This document shows positions 38,001-52,600 of a DNA stretch of 64,000 nucleotides, piece by piece (within the stretch, counting starts at the first letter, position 1; each line of letters opens with the position of its first letter). This DNA is from Heliopora coerulea (taxonomy: Eukaryota; Cnidaria; Anthozoa; Scleralcyonacea; Helioporidae), in assembly GCA_030142905.1 (NCBI GenBank), contig JASJOG010000063.1, forward strand, positions 797,501-861,500. Reading direction: 5' to 3'. The notes below the pieces were generated by a model. That model ran no database searches and was not told the origin of the DNA. It was given only the letters and a program-made list of their open reading frames with translations. A program made the translations under genes and the position numbers.

Positions 38001-41000
38001 TTGTTCAACAGCTTACCTCCCCAGGACATTTACTAATAAGGCAGTGAGTGAAGCAATCGAGCCTTGCCGTTCCATCTTGATTGCTAAGATATTCCTGTTG
38101 TTCTTGAGAGGTAAGCATCGAATGGGCAGTATTCTCGGATTGAAAGACATTACATCGCAAATTACTAAATAAAAAATAACAAACAGAGAGGTGATAAGAG
38201 TTATTGGTGTTTTCCTAGAACAGATTTTGGATAAATTTTACTGTTTTATCCATAAGGGGCAGCAGCCGTGAGCGGTTTCCCCCAAGCACCTTGGGTAACC
38301 CTTAACGAAAATAACAAAAAATGAAAATAAGCAAAATTAGAATTGGATTAAGAAACTTTCAAACATCTACACCGGCAAACCGACAACAGGTGAACCAACA
38401 GAACGAGATTTTTGCAATTGTTAATGCCAATTGCCGGCGTATAATTTCAAAAACAGGAAGGAAGGTGTACATGAGTCCACAGCTCTTACACTAGTAACTT
38501 AGTTCACAGTTTCAACTGCACACGAAATTTGAGTTATAACACTTCGCTGCGACGGTAATGTTGAAGATGCTTTTTACTCTCTCAAAGGCTGTTGTAATGG
38601 ACGCGATTGAGACACCGAGTGAAAATCGTAGTCTTGTCATAAATATCACTCAGCGAATCATTTTATAACAAGCCCGGGGTTGACAGCCACGATATGAGAC
38701 CAGAAACAGTAAAATTTGTTGAATAACTTGTGTTTACTCGACGTGCAACATCAAAGGTAAAAAGATGTAACTTCAGCCAATGTTACATTTTATCCTACAA
38801 TGAACCAGATTTTTATCCCAAACGGTATTTGCAATTAATTCCTCGTCCTGAGTTTCAGGACAAACGTTTTTGTAAGAAAAGGAAAAGACTGCCAACACAT
38901 ACTAAGATACACAACTTGAAGGTTAAAATTGGGACTTCGCTTGACGTAGGAGATTTCAAATCCTAGGTACCCTGACAAAGTCACACCTAACAGTCGAGTA
39001 AACGTTACCAAGAAACAAGATTATTTTGAAGACCAAGCTCCCCGTGTTAATGGACGGCACCCCCAGTTAACCATACCTTGCCCCTTCCGCAGTTTTAGAA
39101 CCACTCAGAACCATGTTCTTCACAGCACTCCACTCCTGAATGATCAGCTCCAGGGCCCGACGGGCGAATTTCGGCGGCTCCAAATCATGATCGGGAAATC
39201 GAGTTTCGCCCTTCGTCACCGCCTGAGCCCGTCGTTTGGACGGACAGGGCTCGATGCCCTTCGGACAATACTCGCGTTGCTCGGTGATCTGTCGAGACAC
39301 GGTTTGAATGAGGAAGAGCAAGATGTGTTCTCCCCTACAGAAACCGAAACATAACAAAAATCAAGGGCAATTTAGGTTGAAAAACAGAAGACGCTCGGTC
39401 AGGCTTGAACATAATTGAAGAGAGTAGACGTTCTCTAACCAAAAATAAATTTTTGATTCGAGCTTTCGACTGTCAGTCTACAGTCTTTAACGGGAGGAAA
39501 GTTGGAAAAAAAGTATTTCTGGTCAGAGAACGTCTAATCTACCTTCAATCATGTAATTTAGGTTGTTTGTGATCACAACCAAGAACAACATGAGGAGGGA
39601 AACATTGCTTGCCAACCTTCCATTTGCCTTGGTGACGAGATCAGTATCAGAAACCAACTTTTTCAGCAACTCTATCCTTGACGTTTCGTTCCCAGGAATG
39701 AGTGCCTTGCAATTGCACCTGCGCCAGCAGTCACAGTACGCAATAGGCGGTTTCTTCTTTATCCTACAGAAGCAAGAGTACTTCGTGAGAGAAGAAGACA
39801 GAACATAAAGCTAAACACACAAAAGAACAGCCAAGAAGAAAAAAGGCCATACACATGAAGAAAGACCCACAGAAAACGAAGAGAAAGGAGAACAGATAAG
39901 CGACCACTCTCAATGCTTTCTTATGAACGACTACAGAAATAATTGTCCGACTTTAAGAGCTGCATTTTTACGTAAAAGATTGGAGCTAGGACACTCTAAA
40001 CGTCTTTGAATGTAAAAGTAGAACGATAAATTAAGATCTATTTGTCATCCTTTGCAGAATTAAACAACTGATTTCAAACAACGGATCGATTTTACGTAGA
40101 CAATTTTAACCCAGTGGAAATTATGAAAGCTAATTACAACGTCTTACTTGCAATCATGTCCCCGATGACAAACTCGCGCACACTCCGTACAACAACACAG
40201 CGAGCCAGTCAGACCGCAGGTTCTACACTCAAAAATATTTTGCCTGATGTGCTTGGTACCAGTCCAGGTGAATGAGCAGGTGTCGTTACAGCACAAGAGG
40301 TAGAGTGGAGACGACATTGGTGAAGTGTCTGGGGGACACACCATGGTCATTAGGGTATCTTGGTTCACGAGTTTCGTATCAGGATCTGTGGCCAGTGCCT
40401 GCGCAGTTTGAAAAAGGAGAAGTGCCGCGGGGTAAGCTCGACGACAAACCGCTGACATAAAGGGAGTGTAGCCATCGGCGTCCCTAAAAAATAACAGGGC
40501 GTGATTGAGGTTAAAACATTAAGGAAAAGCTTTAATATCGTTTTTGAAAACTCTCCTTTAATGTTATAATGTAACTGACATAATTGATCTACTTTACTTT
40601 AATTCTCTTTGTCGTCTAAAACCGCTGACTAGATTCAATAACTTACTTCGCCGCTAGCAATGGTTTTAAATGGGTCCGTATCACAGGGTCGTTGCAAAAC
40701 AGCTTAAGGATTTTCAGAGCTTTTGACGGTTCGTCTTCCTCAACAGCCTTTGAATCGACTTAAAAGCAAGCAGAAAATTGATTATAAAATTTGGATGGAG
40801 GGACTGACAAACGGGCAGACAGACAGATACACAGACAGGCAGAGACCAGCAGAAGGCATCGGTAAAATATTTTCCAACCTGGTGAAACTGTGGCAGCCGT
40901 GGCGGCCCCAGCAGTGGTGGTTGTAGATGTAGTGGCTGTCGTGGTTGCAGTCGGATCAGGAGGCCAATGGAGAGTAGGAATGGGAGCATCTTCATCAACA

Positions 41001-44000
41001 TCTAGAGTAGCCGTCGCTCTCGCTGCCAACACAGCCTTCTGCATCATTTCTCTGATACTTATACTACGACTGCTGGCAGTACTACCAGGACTACCTCCTC
41101 CTGTACCTAAAACCAAGGGTTCATGGTGGATATGATAAGCATACCTGTATATTGTATTTCATAGCCTAACGTGATTTGTCGTTCATAGCTGTAATTAAAT
41201 GTGATGAGTTGAAATGAGCTGTACTGCACCGCACCATAATGAATCACACATTTCTTCAATGCATCACCAAGTAATGGACTGTGTTATGTCACAATAAACT
41301 GCAGTGTCCTAATCAGCTCTAACAAGAACAGGACTGTGGTGGTCTATACTGTGCTGTATTACATTGCTTCGCCAAAATATTAACCCAACCTTAGGCTGGC
41401 CAAGTCAGCTGCTTTAGCCTTCCGATCTTATCTCATATCAAATCCTATCCCATCACACCCTATCTAGTTCTATTCCATCCTATCACATTCTACCATATCC
41501 TATCCCATCACATTCCAGTTATCGAAGCATGTCCTTTTCTTCTCTATCCTGCCTATCCACCACTGTCATAACGTGCTCCAATCTGGCTTGCCCAGCCTAT
41601 TGTGTTCACTTGTCTCCATTCTACCTCATACCCTATCTTTTCAACTTCTCATACCCTACCCTATCATACCTTGTCCTATCTATCCCTTCATACCACAGCT
41701 TATCTTCTAATTTATTCCTACCCCTACCTACTCAGTCCTATGCTGCCTATCAGATCCTGTGTTGTCCTATCTTATCTCATCGGATTCCATCCCCCACCCT
41801 ATCAAGTCCCATCCTACTTTACCCTAACTACCCTCTCCTGTCCTATACATTCCATTCTACTTTTATCTTACATCGTTCTGGCCTACTTTACGATACTACT
41901 TGCCATTCCATCCCATGCCGACTTGATCACATACCTGAAGTTGCCGTAGGACGAACACCACCTTCGTGAGCCTCCGTGGGGACACAATGTGCCACACAAA
42001 CATGGATAACATTTCGGTTACCGTCACACGTGTCTTTCAGCAAGTCAGGAATTTTATTCGCTAAAAAAATTGAAAAGCAACATAAAACCGTTTGTCCTTT
42101 TCAAGAATCTATGGTCATAACTTTTTGATGTGAAGGTATCGGTTGAAAAACACTATTAATGGACCCTATACCGCGACATTCCGTTTCTGAGGTCAGTTGT
42201 TCAAAGCTTGGATAATTTCTTATTTCGACAGATAATTCCACACTGAACGGGGAATTTTTATCCAGTGTTTCAAGTTCGTCTTCCGAAACAGACAACGTGG
42301 TTGACTCGCCGTTGAAAAATAATACCACTTACCACATTGGTTAATGTAGAAATTTAGAGTATTGCTCACTCGCTCATAATTAAGGTCTACCACTTCGTGC
42401 ATCAATTGCTGTTCCTGTAAACCAAAGAAAATATTGAACAGTCTTTACAAAGGTCCAAACGATTTCAGAACGCCGAAGGCCAATTCGAATTATGCTACTC
42501 CACAGCAGTAAAATGGATTCAATTATTCGTGCATCGATTTTTCACTAGTAAACAGGGATACAATCATACCGATAGAGAGACAGCAATAACCGCCACTTTC
42601 TTCTTCTCTTTCGCTTGAGTGACAACAGAAGAGACGGCAATCCGCAACGTGTTGACCGGCGGTAAGCCCTAAAAATGGGGAAAAAAAATTAACAAAAAAA
42701 AAAAAATACTGCATACTTCAGATGTCGATTAAAGGCATACAATAAAAAATGTCGCAAGCGACTAAAAGCACTTTGCACACTGTTTTCACGTCCCAAGCAA
42801 AGGTAAAATTCTTCATGGTCTTGCTTGCATATTAGAGTTCTTTAATTATGTATCTGAGATATCAACATGTTTCTCAATCAGCTACGTTTTTCACTCACCA
42901 ACCAAATTGGTTCTTTAACTCCACCCAAGCTGTCCTTAACAAGAGGAATTAATCCCCCAGTGGAATCTTGCAATATCATAACGGAACCCTGGCAAGGAGA
43001 ATAAATCAGGAATATTGGGCCATTTCATAATTATTTAGTATACATTATCCAATTAATTATTCAACAATTGATGTGTATATGTATGTATGTATATATATAT
43101 ATTTAACAAATAGAAAATTGCTTGAGTGTCTCTGTGCTGTGATAGAAACATGAATGACGTCATTTCAATCAGAAAAATGCCTGGTGAAAACACGAGGTGT
43201 AGCTGAGTGTTTTCTGCTATTTTTCTGGTTGAAATGGCGTCATTCATGTTTCTATCACAGTACAGAGACACGAAAGCTATTTTCTATTTGTTTTATAAAA
43301 TAACCAAGGTTTTTTCGAGTTTTCGTGACGTCATTCATGTCTCTCTACTCTAATACAAAATGAACATGACGTCAACCGTGTCTCCATACTCTGAGAGAAA
43401 ATGAGGCTTGTCCAGTCAGAGTGTGCGAAGGATTGCGTGCCAAGAGAGCAGTCGAAACAGCTGAGCAAACTGATAAGAATACAAACCTTTTTGTTGAAGA
43501 AATACTTACAAGTTTGTTACAAAGCCGGTAGCTAGGTTCTTTATCAATTTCGTCATAACAACTTCATGCAAATACCACATGGTTCTAGTATTGAAACTTG
43601 CCAATGCATACAAAGAATAGTCACTCTATTAAGGTGCATCGATTTACCTACCACGATCGATGTATTTAGGCGCATCGGAGTGCTTGAAGGTTTGACAAGA
43701 AACAGAGACGTTTCAGCAGGAAATGCACCTCCTGGTTCTGGTCTGCCAGTGGCCAAATTAAATAGTGCATAATACACTCCACTGGAGCGTTTCAAAACGG
43801 CATGGACACCTAAGCAAAGAACAATGAAGAAGATCGATCATCCATTCAAAAATTCTAATACAGTTTTTTTACGTAGTTTTGAAATATTGGCAGCATGAAT
43901 TAGAGTTGCAATGTACACATTTGTTATATACAGAATCTTAAGAAACATTACCATCGTCGTCATCATTGTTATCGTCAACACCATAATCAACATAATCGCC

Positions 44001-44379
44001 ATCGTTATCATTATCGTCATAGTTATCACCGTCATAATCATCATTATCACTACTCAATCACCATCATAAAAATCATGGCTATAATTGTCATCATCATATT
44101 GATCATCGTGATCATTATCGTGATCATCATCATCATCGTCGTCGTAATCGTCATCATCATCATCATTATCATCATCATCATCATCATTATTATCATTTCA
44201 TCATCACCATCATCATTATAGTCATCATCATCATTATCATCATTTCATCATCACCATCATCACTATAGTCATCTTCACCATCATCACCATCATCATCACC
44301 ATCACCATCATCACCATCATCATCATTGTCATCATCATCATCGTCATCATTGTCATCGTCGTCATCATTGTCATCGTCG

Positions 44380-44415
<36 letters not shown>

Positions 44416-47400
44416 CCATTATCATCGTCATTATCATCATTACGTTATCATCGCAAGTCATCGTCATCATCATCACTATTACCACCACTATCATTACTAT
44501 CCTTATCACCAACACCATGACCATGACCATTACCATTACCACCATTATGATCATCATCATCAATACAATAACCATTACCACCATTATGATCACCATCATC
44601 ATCAACACAATAACCATTACCACCATTATGATCATCATCATCAATACAATAACCATTACCACCATTATGATCATAATTAACATTTCCACCATCATAACCA
44701 TGACCAGCATTATGACCATCAGCAACTGGGAGATATAAAGAGTTCGAAGTTTGGCTCATCACTATAGCGTTTGCCGTCAAACGTTTCACGTCACAAGGTC
44801 ATGTAAAAGGACCAGAACGATGAGCCAAAGGATTTCATTCCTAGATTTATAACATTTATAATCCAGTGCACACTTACCATCAGCAGCTACTGCTATTGCT
44901 GCAGGCTTAGCACCCGAAGGAACAAGAAGCGGTTTGGGAGACTTCTGAATACAGTCGGGTACTTTGTAACTTGTAGAAGATTTCACAACCTGTTCAAAGC
45001 ATTTAAACATGTAATATTTCTCAATCACTGTTCTTTTTCTCTTCTAGCCGTCATGGGTATGGGGTATATAGCTCAAGATTTCTAATTTATAGGGCCTAGT
45101 GTTTTAAGACTGGAAATCTACTGTTCGAGCAACTGGTGTCCTAGCGAGCTAGGAAGGCAATAGTTTAAAAACTGCCAGCTCATGTATGTACAGTTTGTTT
45201 CTTTCTCCTCACCAGTAACTCATCTTTTCGCACAAGACGACAGTTTTGAAGAATGGAGGCTGGATCAGGTGAAGCCTGAGAGTTCACGGTTTTATCTTTA
45301 GCAGGGAAAAGCACAGCCGCATACAAGCCGTCTGTCTAAAGGTTGAAGCAGAAACGACAAGAACAATTAATTACGTTGTGATTAACGAAAAAAAATGAAA
45401 ATAGACACAAACGTGGCAATGTCAGATCAATCAAATAAGCCTGAAGCATGTTTTACTGGTTCAGAAGAGAGCTACTTACTTTTAAAACTTTGCCAAAAGA
45501 TAGATTTTGTTTGTCTTCAACGAACACAACTTCTTTCAGGTCCCATTCTTCCTCATGATTCATATTGCCTCCATCTTCCATGGCTTTACGTTCTAGTATT
45601 ATATAGAAAATGTGGTATTATTTACTTAGTTCACGTCCTTTTAAAGGATCTAAGTTTAAACCAATTTCACTCCACCTAACGATTTGTTTCATTTTGGTTA
45701 ACTTCACTCCTCTCCATTTCTGTCACTCATTCACTTTTTTCACCTTTCTTTCTTCCATCCTTCCTTTCCCAGTTCCCTTGGCATTAATTACTGCAAGGAG
45801 TCAACTCACTTGAGCCAACAACTGGACTCTCGTTGGCTTGGGCAGAACTCTGAGCAGCCTTTTGGCTATTTGCATCTTTCGTCGACGAGATCACCTTAAA
45901 GCGTACTTTATTGTCTGCGAAGTTCCACAGCGAGTGAATCATCTCTCCCACTTGTGGCGTTTCGTTACCCACGGTAAATGCAAGGGCACCAGAGTTATAC
46001 AAAGGACTGCTTCTCAGACAAACCTGGGGGGGAAAGCAATAAAGAAAAACTTAAATAAACGGGTTTATCCAAAGTGACTTACCCGTAGAATACAAATCTA
46101 CTCATTACAAAGGCACCTGAGGAAACGCAAACAGACTTACCTGAGCCCCAACGACTATTTCCGAAGCTCCACTCAAGCGGTCTTTCTTGGCATGAGCTTT
46201 GGATTTCTCCAGTAGCTTGCGTCGCTGATCAAATGGTAAAACACCCCTGAAACAAACAAAAGTATCCATAATTCGTTATCACTATAATTAATCCGATGGC
46301 TAAAAGCAATGTCTAGCACGCAAGTTTGCTAAGACTCCCAGTTAAGTTGTGAGAACGTACCACCAGTATATTGCACCAGAAACAGTTTGCACGCAAGTGT
46401 AGAGCGGACATGTGTAAATCTCTTCAATCTTTTCTTTCTCTAATTCTGAGAAAGTTTTCGCCGGATGTTCCAGTTTCGAGGCTACGGGTGAAAGGGTCTC
46501 ATCAACCCACGTGGCCACCTGAAAGAAATACAAAGACGACGACAGTTTTAGCCGAACATCACGACAAGAAAAGCTTGGTTAGCCAACGAACAGAGGGACT
46601 GGATGAGGAAGGGGACCTTTTCTGTAATTCTTAGTTTAGGAACGTTTATTCATGTCCTGGTAAAATTGTGGCAACTTGGTGTCGATGTAAGTTAACGTCC
46701 AAGGTCTCAAGTTAATCTTGTTCTATTTAACGATTATTCGACCAAGGCCAAGTGAATATTGTTGAATGAGCCTGAGGCGAATAATTATTTTAGTATAATT
46801 ACACAGGTGATTATTTGAAAGAGAGTAGTGAACTAGCACTTTTAATATCTCCTAGATGACATTTACAAAAGTAGACGCCATTTTGCTTCTGAGCCTTCAC
46901 CGTTATATTCACCTGTAGGTGATTATCGAGATTTATGACGTGATTTTCTGACCAAACACCACGCAGAGTTTTCGATAATCACCTGTGTACTTATACTAAA
47001 GCCAAATATTTCTTGGTGCCGGAGAGGTCTTTGAAGGAAAACAGGCCAGTGATGTTAGGTGTAGACTTTGACGTTCAGTGCGTTTCTTGAATGCGGATAA
47101 ATACCAACCTTTCCCGACGATGTGGCGACTGAAGCACGAGAGGAACAACCCGACAACTTAACAACGGTCTCGTTAACAAGAGAGAGAGACTTGGTACGAG
47201 GATGGTATACCACTGACCCAGTTTCGTCAACGCTCTTGTAAGGTTCCGGCTCGGACCATTTCCATTGATACAATCTCCCATCATTTCCCAAGCACACCAA
47301 CTCTGAATGCATCGCAACTATTTTCACAAATTGCGGTGTTATCCCCTTCTGTAAAGCATAAAAAAGATAAACAATAAAAGAAAAACGTTTAAACAGAGTT

Positions 47401-49541
47401 AAACTTTAGATCTTGGAAGTACATCATTTCTGTTGACACTAACTGCCTATCTACCGTTGAATGTTTGGAACTGAGACCACGTTGACCGGTCAAAAGAAGC
47501 CAATACTTGTCAAGTTCACACACAACATTTCGATAACTCAAATCATATTCAACATAAGGACTTTAGATAAATCGAAACTCGATGAATATCGTTCCACGAT
47601 TTTTGTCTCTGTACGCGAGACTGACATGGTGCTATGACACTGTGGCTGGACTTCAGTTTAACGCATCTCGACAAACCATTAACCTTTGAGAGTTAGGATT
47701 AGGGTTATTCACGGGTCCGCTAGACCGCACTTGAGCCGACACTGCCAATAGCTCACATCGTCTGACAAGTTCGGCGTATACCGCTATCAACCATGGTTTA
47801 AAATGTAGCGAAACTCCTCCTAGTCTTCCTCCAAAGCTCGGCCCGGTAAGAAAAAAAGGCTTTAGAGGACTTTTTAGCAAAAATTTTTGGGGTAAATAAC
47901 CCTGAGTATGACACAAGACTCTATTAAAATACTACCATACAGATCTGCATCAAGTTTAAAAAAAACATTGAAGAGTTTTTTTTTTCATTAAGACTAAATG
48001 GGAATGTATTCACAGCTGTCTCCACTTGCACCGACTGCAGCGAGAAAGAAATATCGTCAAGACCTCAAGTCTGTAGCCATCAATGAGTGCTTCGTGTTTT
48101 GATGAGGCGAAACATAACTGGCTGAATTTCAAAACTTTGTTATGTAATTATGCAACCCTCCCAATAAGACACAAACACCACGTACCTCCCCTGGCCATGA
48201 TTCCATATCCTCAAGGAAGGTCAACGGTTCCTTGGTGAATTTCTTGGCAGGAGTTGTGGCGGGTTTTTCCTGCGGTGTGTTGCTCTTACTGCTCGGTGTG
48301 CCGCTATTTTCCGCTAGTCCCAGGCCGCTCCACCACCTTTCTCTCCTTAGTAAATCTCTTTCTCGATCCCGGTCTCTCTCTTGATCACATTCTCGCTCGA
48401 AGAATCGACTCGTGCGACTGCCTACGCGTCTGGGGAGGGTGCTGTAAAACATCTCCTCGGGAAAGATGGCGTCGGGATCCATGACAAAAGAGGGATCATC
48501 GGGATGGAGGCCTCCATCAAATAATGAGAGGAGATCTTCTGTAAGAAAATTTGTGGCAAATAAAACAGTGTTTAATGAATGAAAATGAAAAGAAAGAAAT
48601 AAGTATGTGCAATAAAGATATGAACAAACGGACTAATGAAAACTAAACACGAACAAGCAAACGAAAGAACGAACGAACAAACGAAAGAACGAACGAACAA
48701 ACTAAAGGACGATCGAACAAACAAGCGAACAAACAAGCGAACAAACAAACGAACGGACGGAACAAACCAAACGGACGATCGCATGAAAACATACACAGCT
48801 CAGTTCTTGGGAAGAGCATGCCATTTATAATGTAAATGACGAGATGCTGTATTTACATAAAAAAAATAAAGATCACTTACTCACACGCATGAACGAGCGA
48901 GTGCTCAAAAATGGCGAACAATGGAAACTGCACACGCCCGAACGATGAAACAAACGCAATCGCGTACGAACAAAGAACGCACCCAAGACAAACGCAACTA
49001 CGACCGAACAAATGTGATAGTTTACCGCCTGGAATGTAAGACTCGCCTTCATCTTGATCATCACCGTCTTCTTCGTCACGGCTTAGAAGATTATTCACGG
49101 CTAAATTAACATCTAGATTCTGAAAGGATGGAAGGAGAGAACTTGCAATGACTTTAAGAAACAGCACAGACCCTCTGCATGTAGAAATACGCAAAACCCG
49201 TCTTCCACGTCCCTTATCCTTTATACAGCACTTTCACAAGACGTCCTGATCGCCATATCTTTGTATCTTAACGACACATTTCTAATTCACTTCTTTCACT
49301 AGCTTGACCAAAATGGCTACAATTAACTATATCATTTGGATGTCAGGGGTCTTTATATGAGTTGCACAACGACGGGCATAGTTATCAGAGGTTAGCTACA
49401 AAAGACTCGCAGATGAAGATAAATTGGCAGAGAGGAAAAAATTCCGAAGAAGAAAGACGAACAGAAAGACAGATGGAGGGACGGACACAGACGGAGGTGC
49501 AGACAAGTAGACAGGAAGGAAGGAAGAAAGAAAGAAAGAAA

Positions 49542-49634
<93 letters not shown>

Positions 49635-52600
49635 GAAGGAAGGAAGGAAGGAAGGAAGGAAGGAAGGAAGGAAGGAAAGACGGAAGGAAGGAAGGAAAGA
49701 CGGAAGGAAGGAAGGGAAGGAAGGAAGGAAGGGAGGGAGACAGACAGGCAGGAAATGAAATAAAATACCCTGCACCCTCCATTCCATTCAATACTCCCAA
49801 CATACCGTCCTTTGCAGCTCCCTCACGATGGCAGCTCGTGATTTGTCTTGGAGAACTACCTGAGCCTAACAAAAGAAAAAACAAAAAAAGTTGTGACCAC
49901 AAGTAACTGTGGCTGTCGAACATGAAAATTTTAAAGGAATCGATGGACAATAAACTACTGCTTGTCTTATAGAGACGATCCCTCGTTGCTTCAAAGGATC
50001 CCATGTACAAATATATATGAAGAAGTCAACGTGGTAAGTCGGTAACCACAGGAGGTGAATTGATAAATTGAACAGCAGACACACCTGAGCAATAAGTTCC
50101 TCAGGCACAGCAGAGGCTGGGATGACACTTCTTGAACTTAACCACGTACTGCCCCCTCCGCGGCCACGTCCACGAACAACTCGGCCACGTCCTCGCGTGG
50201 GAAGACGGCAGCCAGTGCGCAAGGATGACGGGTTGCTGGAGGAACTCCACCTGCGGAAGTAAAACATGTTTGTCAGGGGTGGATTTAGGCGGGGGTGCAA
50301 CGGAAGCGCGCCCCCCATTTTTGATTGGTTGCCATAACTTTAATGCTTGGTTACCAAACACAAGCGTTAAAAATGTCAACCACCAAGATCATTTATGATT
50401 ATTTTCAAAGAGAATTGGAACAAACAGCAAAGTAAAGAAAAAGTAAAGGAATTTATTTTTATGGGTATGAGATATGTATTCCAAAGTAAAGAAAAAGTAA
50501 AGGAATTTCAAGTTCAAAAAACACCGGAAACGACAGTAGCATAAAAATTCTACCATTAAACACCTCATTGTGGCATGAATTTGTAAAAATATTTTGCACC
50601 CCCACTTTCTCAACATTCTGGACCTGCCCCTGTTTGTCAAGATGCGGGCAGGAGAAACTTTACTTCAGACGAACTTGACAAAGAGCTGTGATCATGGCCA
50701 TATTACATTCTAAAATAAAACCAGACAAAGAGGCCACTTGTAGGAAAACCATAAACCACAATCGGCCGACAACTTGAAAAAGTATTAACACCCACAGTTG
50801 CTTTATTTATTTGTGTGGATGGTTGGGTACAGACATTGTTGTTGTTGAGTTTCTGGCAGCTGTGTGGTTACTTGGGTTCAGGTGTAAGGTGGTGTAGTGA
50901 TTCTCAGCCTTGGCCTGTCCACCACTGTCTGTACCTACCAAACCAATTATTTCTGTAGAATATTAACTACTGCCATTGTAGATTGCAGAGTGAGTGGTGG
51001 GGGAAATTTTCTTTCTGTTGGAACTTGTTTGCAGTTCTGACAAACTACTCTGCTTTCCCAACAATCTCAGGGTGTAATGTCTAGCCCCCATGACCTTCTG
51101 TCACTTTGTACTTGCCTTCTTGAATCCAAGCCCTGCATACTCTTTTGTGGTTAACCTTGATTATTAGTTATTAATAACTCCATTTAAAGAAGCATACTCT
51201 GAATAGTACTGACATCTTGAAACTTGAGATTTCAGTTTATGACAAGATGAGACCATCATGAGATTATAATATTTCGACTTTACTTCAAAGTCATCATCAG
51301 ACAATAAACACAATAACAGTCTGATGATGACTTTGAAATAAAGTTGAAATATTACAATATAAATAAGTCATCATCAGACAATAAACACAATAACAGTCTG
51401 ATGATGACTTTGAAATAAAGTTGAAATATTACAATATAAGTAAGTCATCATCAGACAATAAACACAATAACAGTCTGATGATGACTTTGAAATAAAGTTG
51501 AAATATTACAATATAAGTAAGTCATCATCAGACAATAAACACAATAACAGTCTGATGATGACTTTGAAATAAAGTTGAAATATTACAATATAAGTAAGTC
51601 ATCATCAGACAATAAACACAATAACAGTCTGATGATGACTTTGAAATAAAGTTGAAATATTACAATATAAGTAAGTCATCATCAGACAATAAACACAATA
51701 ACAGTCTGATGATGACTTTGAAATAAAGTTGAAATATTACAATATAAGTAAGTCATCATCAGGCAATAAACACATTAACACACCCAGGTTTATACATACA
51801 AGAGACATGATGACACCATCAAAGAGGAAGTTATTTCTGACAGTATTTACATATCAAAGAAAACCATAGAGAGCATGCAACACCTGTTGTTAAAAGAATG
51901 CACTCAGTGCCAACACACCTTACCTCAAAGCATGTCCAGATATTGCTCCAAAGGAATCAGCATATGGCAAAGGCCATGAACTATCACCATGCCCTCTAGC
52001 ACCCACTGGTAAAACATATTTGAAAGTACTGTAATTAGCAAGGTAACAGACTAGTCTCTACCCCCCATGTTTTCCTAGGCCTGGATACTCCATGTAATTA
52101 CAGTTATGTCACTATTATAGCAGCTCTTACAAGAACCCTATGTGAGTACAAAAAAAGTGTACATCAATCAATTAACAATGGATTTTAAAATAGAAGTTGA
52201 ACCTACAGTATATTAGTTTGTACAAGTAACTTCCCATTAGGGAGGGGGTATAAATCCATTTTGGAATGATTTCTTGCATGGATTTAACTACAGTCACTTT
52301 GACTCACTTGCATGTAAGACAACATGAGAGGTAGCTCTGGCCGAAGTTGTCCCTCCATCTTCATTTCTAAAATCCAGAACTCATAATGTTCATATCATTT
52401 TAAGAAGCAAGTAAAACATATAACAAAAACCAACTCAGTCATAATGACACAGTGTACAGTAGTACAACAGTCACAACTAATGGCAGCCAGGACTGAACAA
52501 CCAGAACAATTTCCAATGCTCAGTTATATACTAAACCTCCAACTGCAGATCAATCTTTTATATACCTTTCCATTGTTTAAAGGGTATCGGCAACTTATAC

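Noticed and set aside
44240..44789. Poly-Met/Val and poly-Ser ORFs
   Set aside because: Translations of the (ATC)n microsatellite.
49362..49787. Lys/Glu/Arg-rich and Phe/Leu/Ser-rich ORFs on opposite strands
   Set aside because: Products of the (GAAA)n/(GGAA)n tract in a UBR5 intron.
51330..51420. Possible hammerhead ribozyme in the 77-bp satellite (CTGATGA followed later by GAAA)
   Set aside because: The core words occur, but an extra base disrupts stem II next to the core, and no stem I can pair the sequence before CTGATGA with that after a cleavage site.
51265..51775. CRISPR-like array
   Set aside because: The units are contiguous with no variable spacers, in a eukaryotic intron; this is a satellite.
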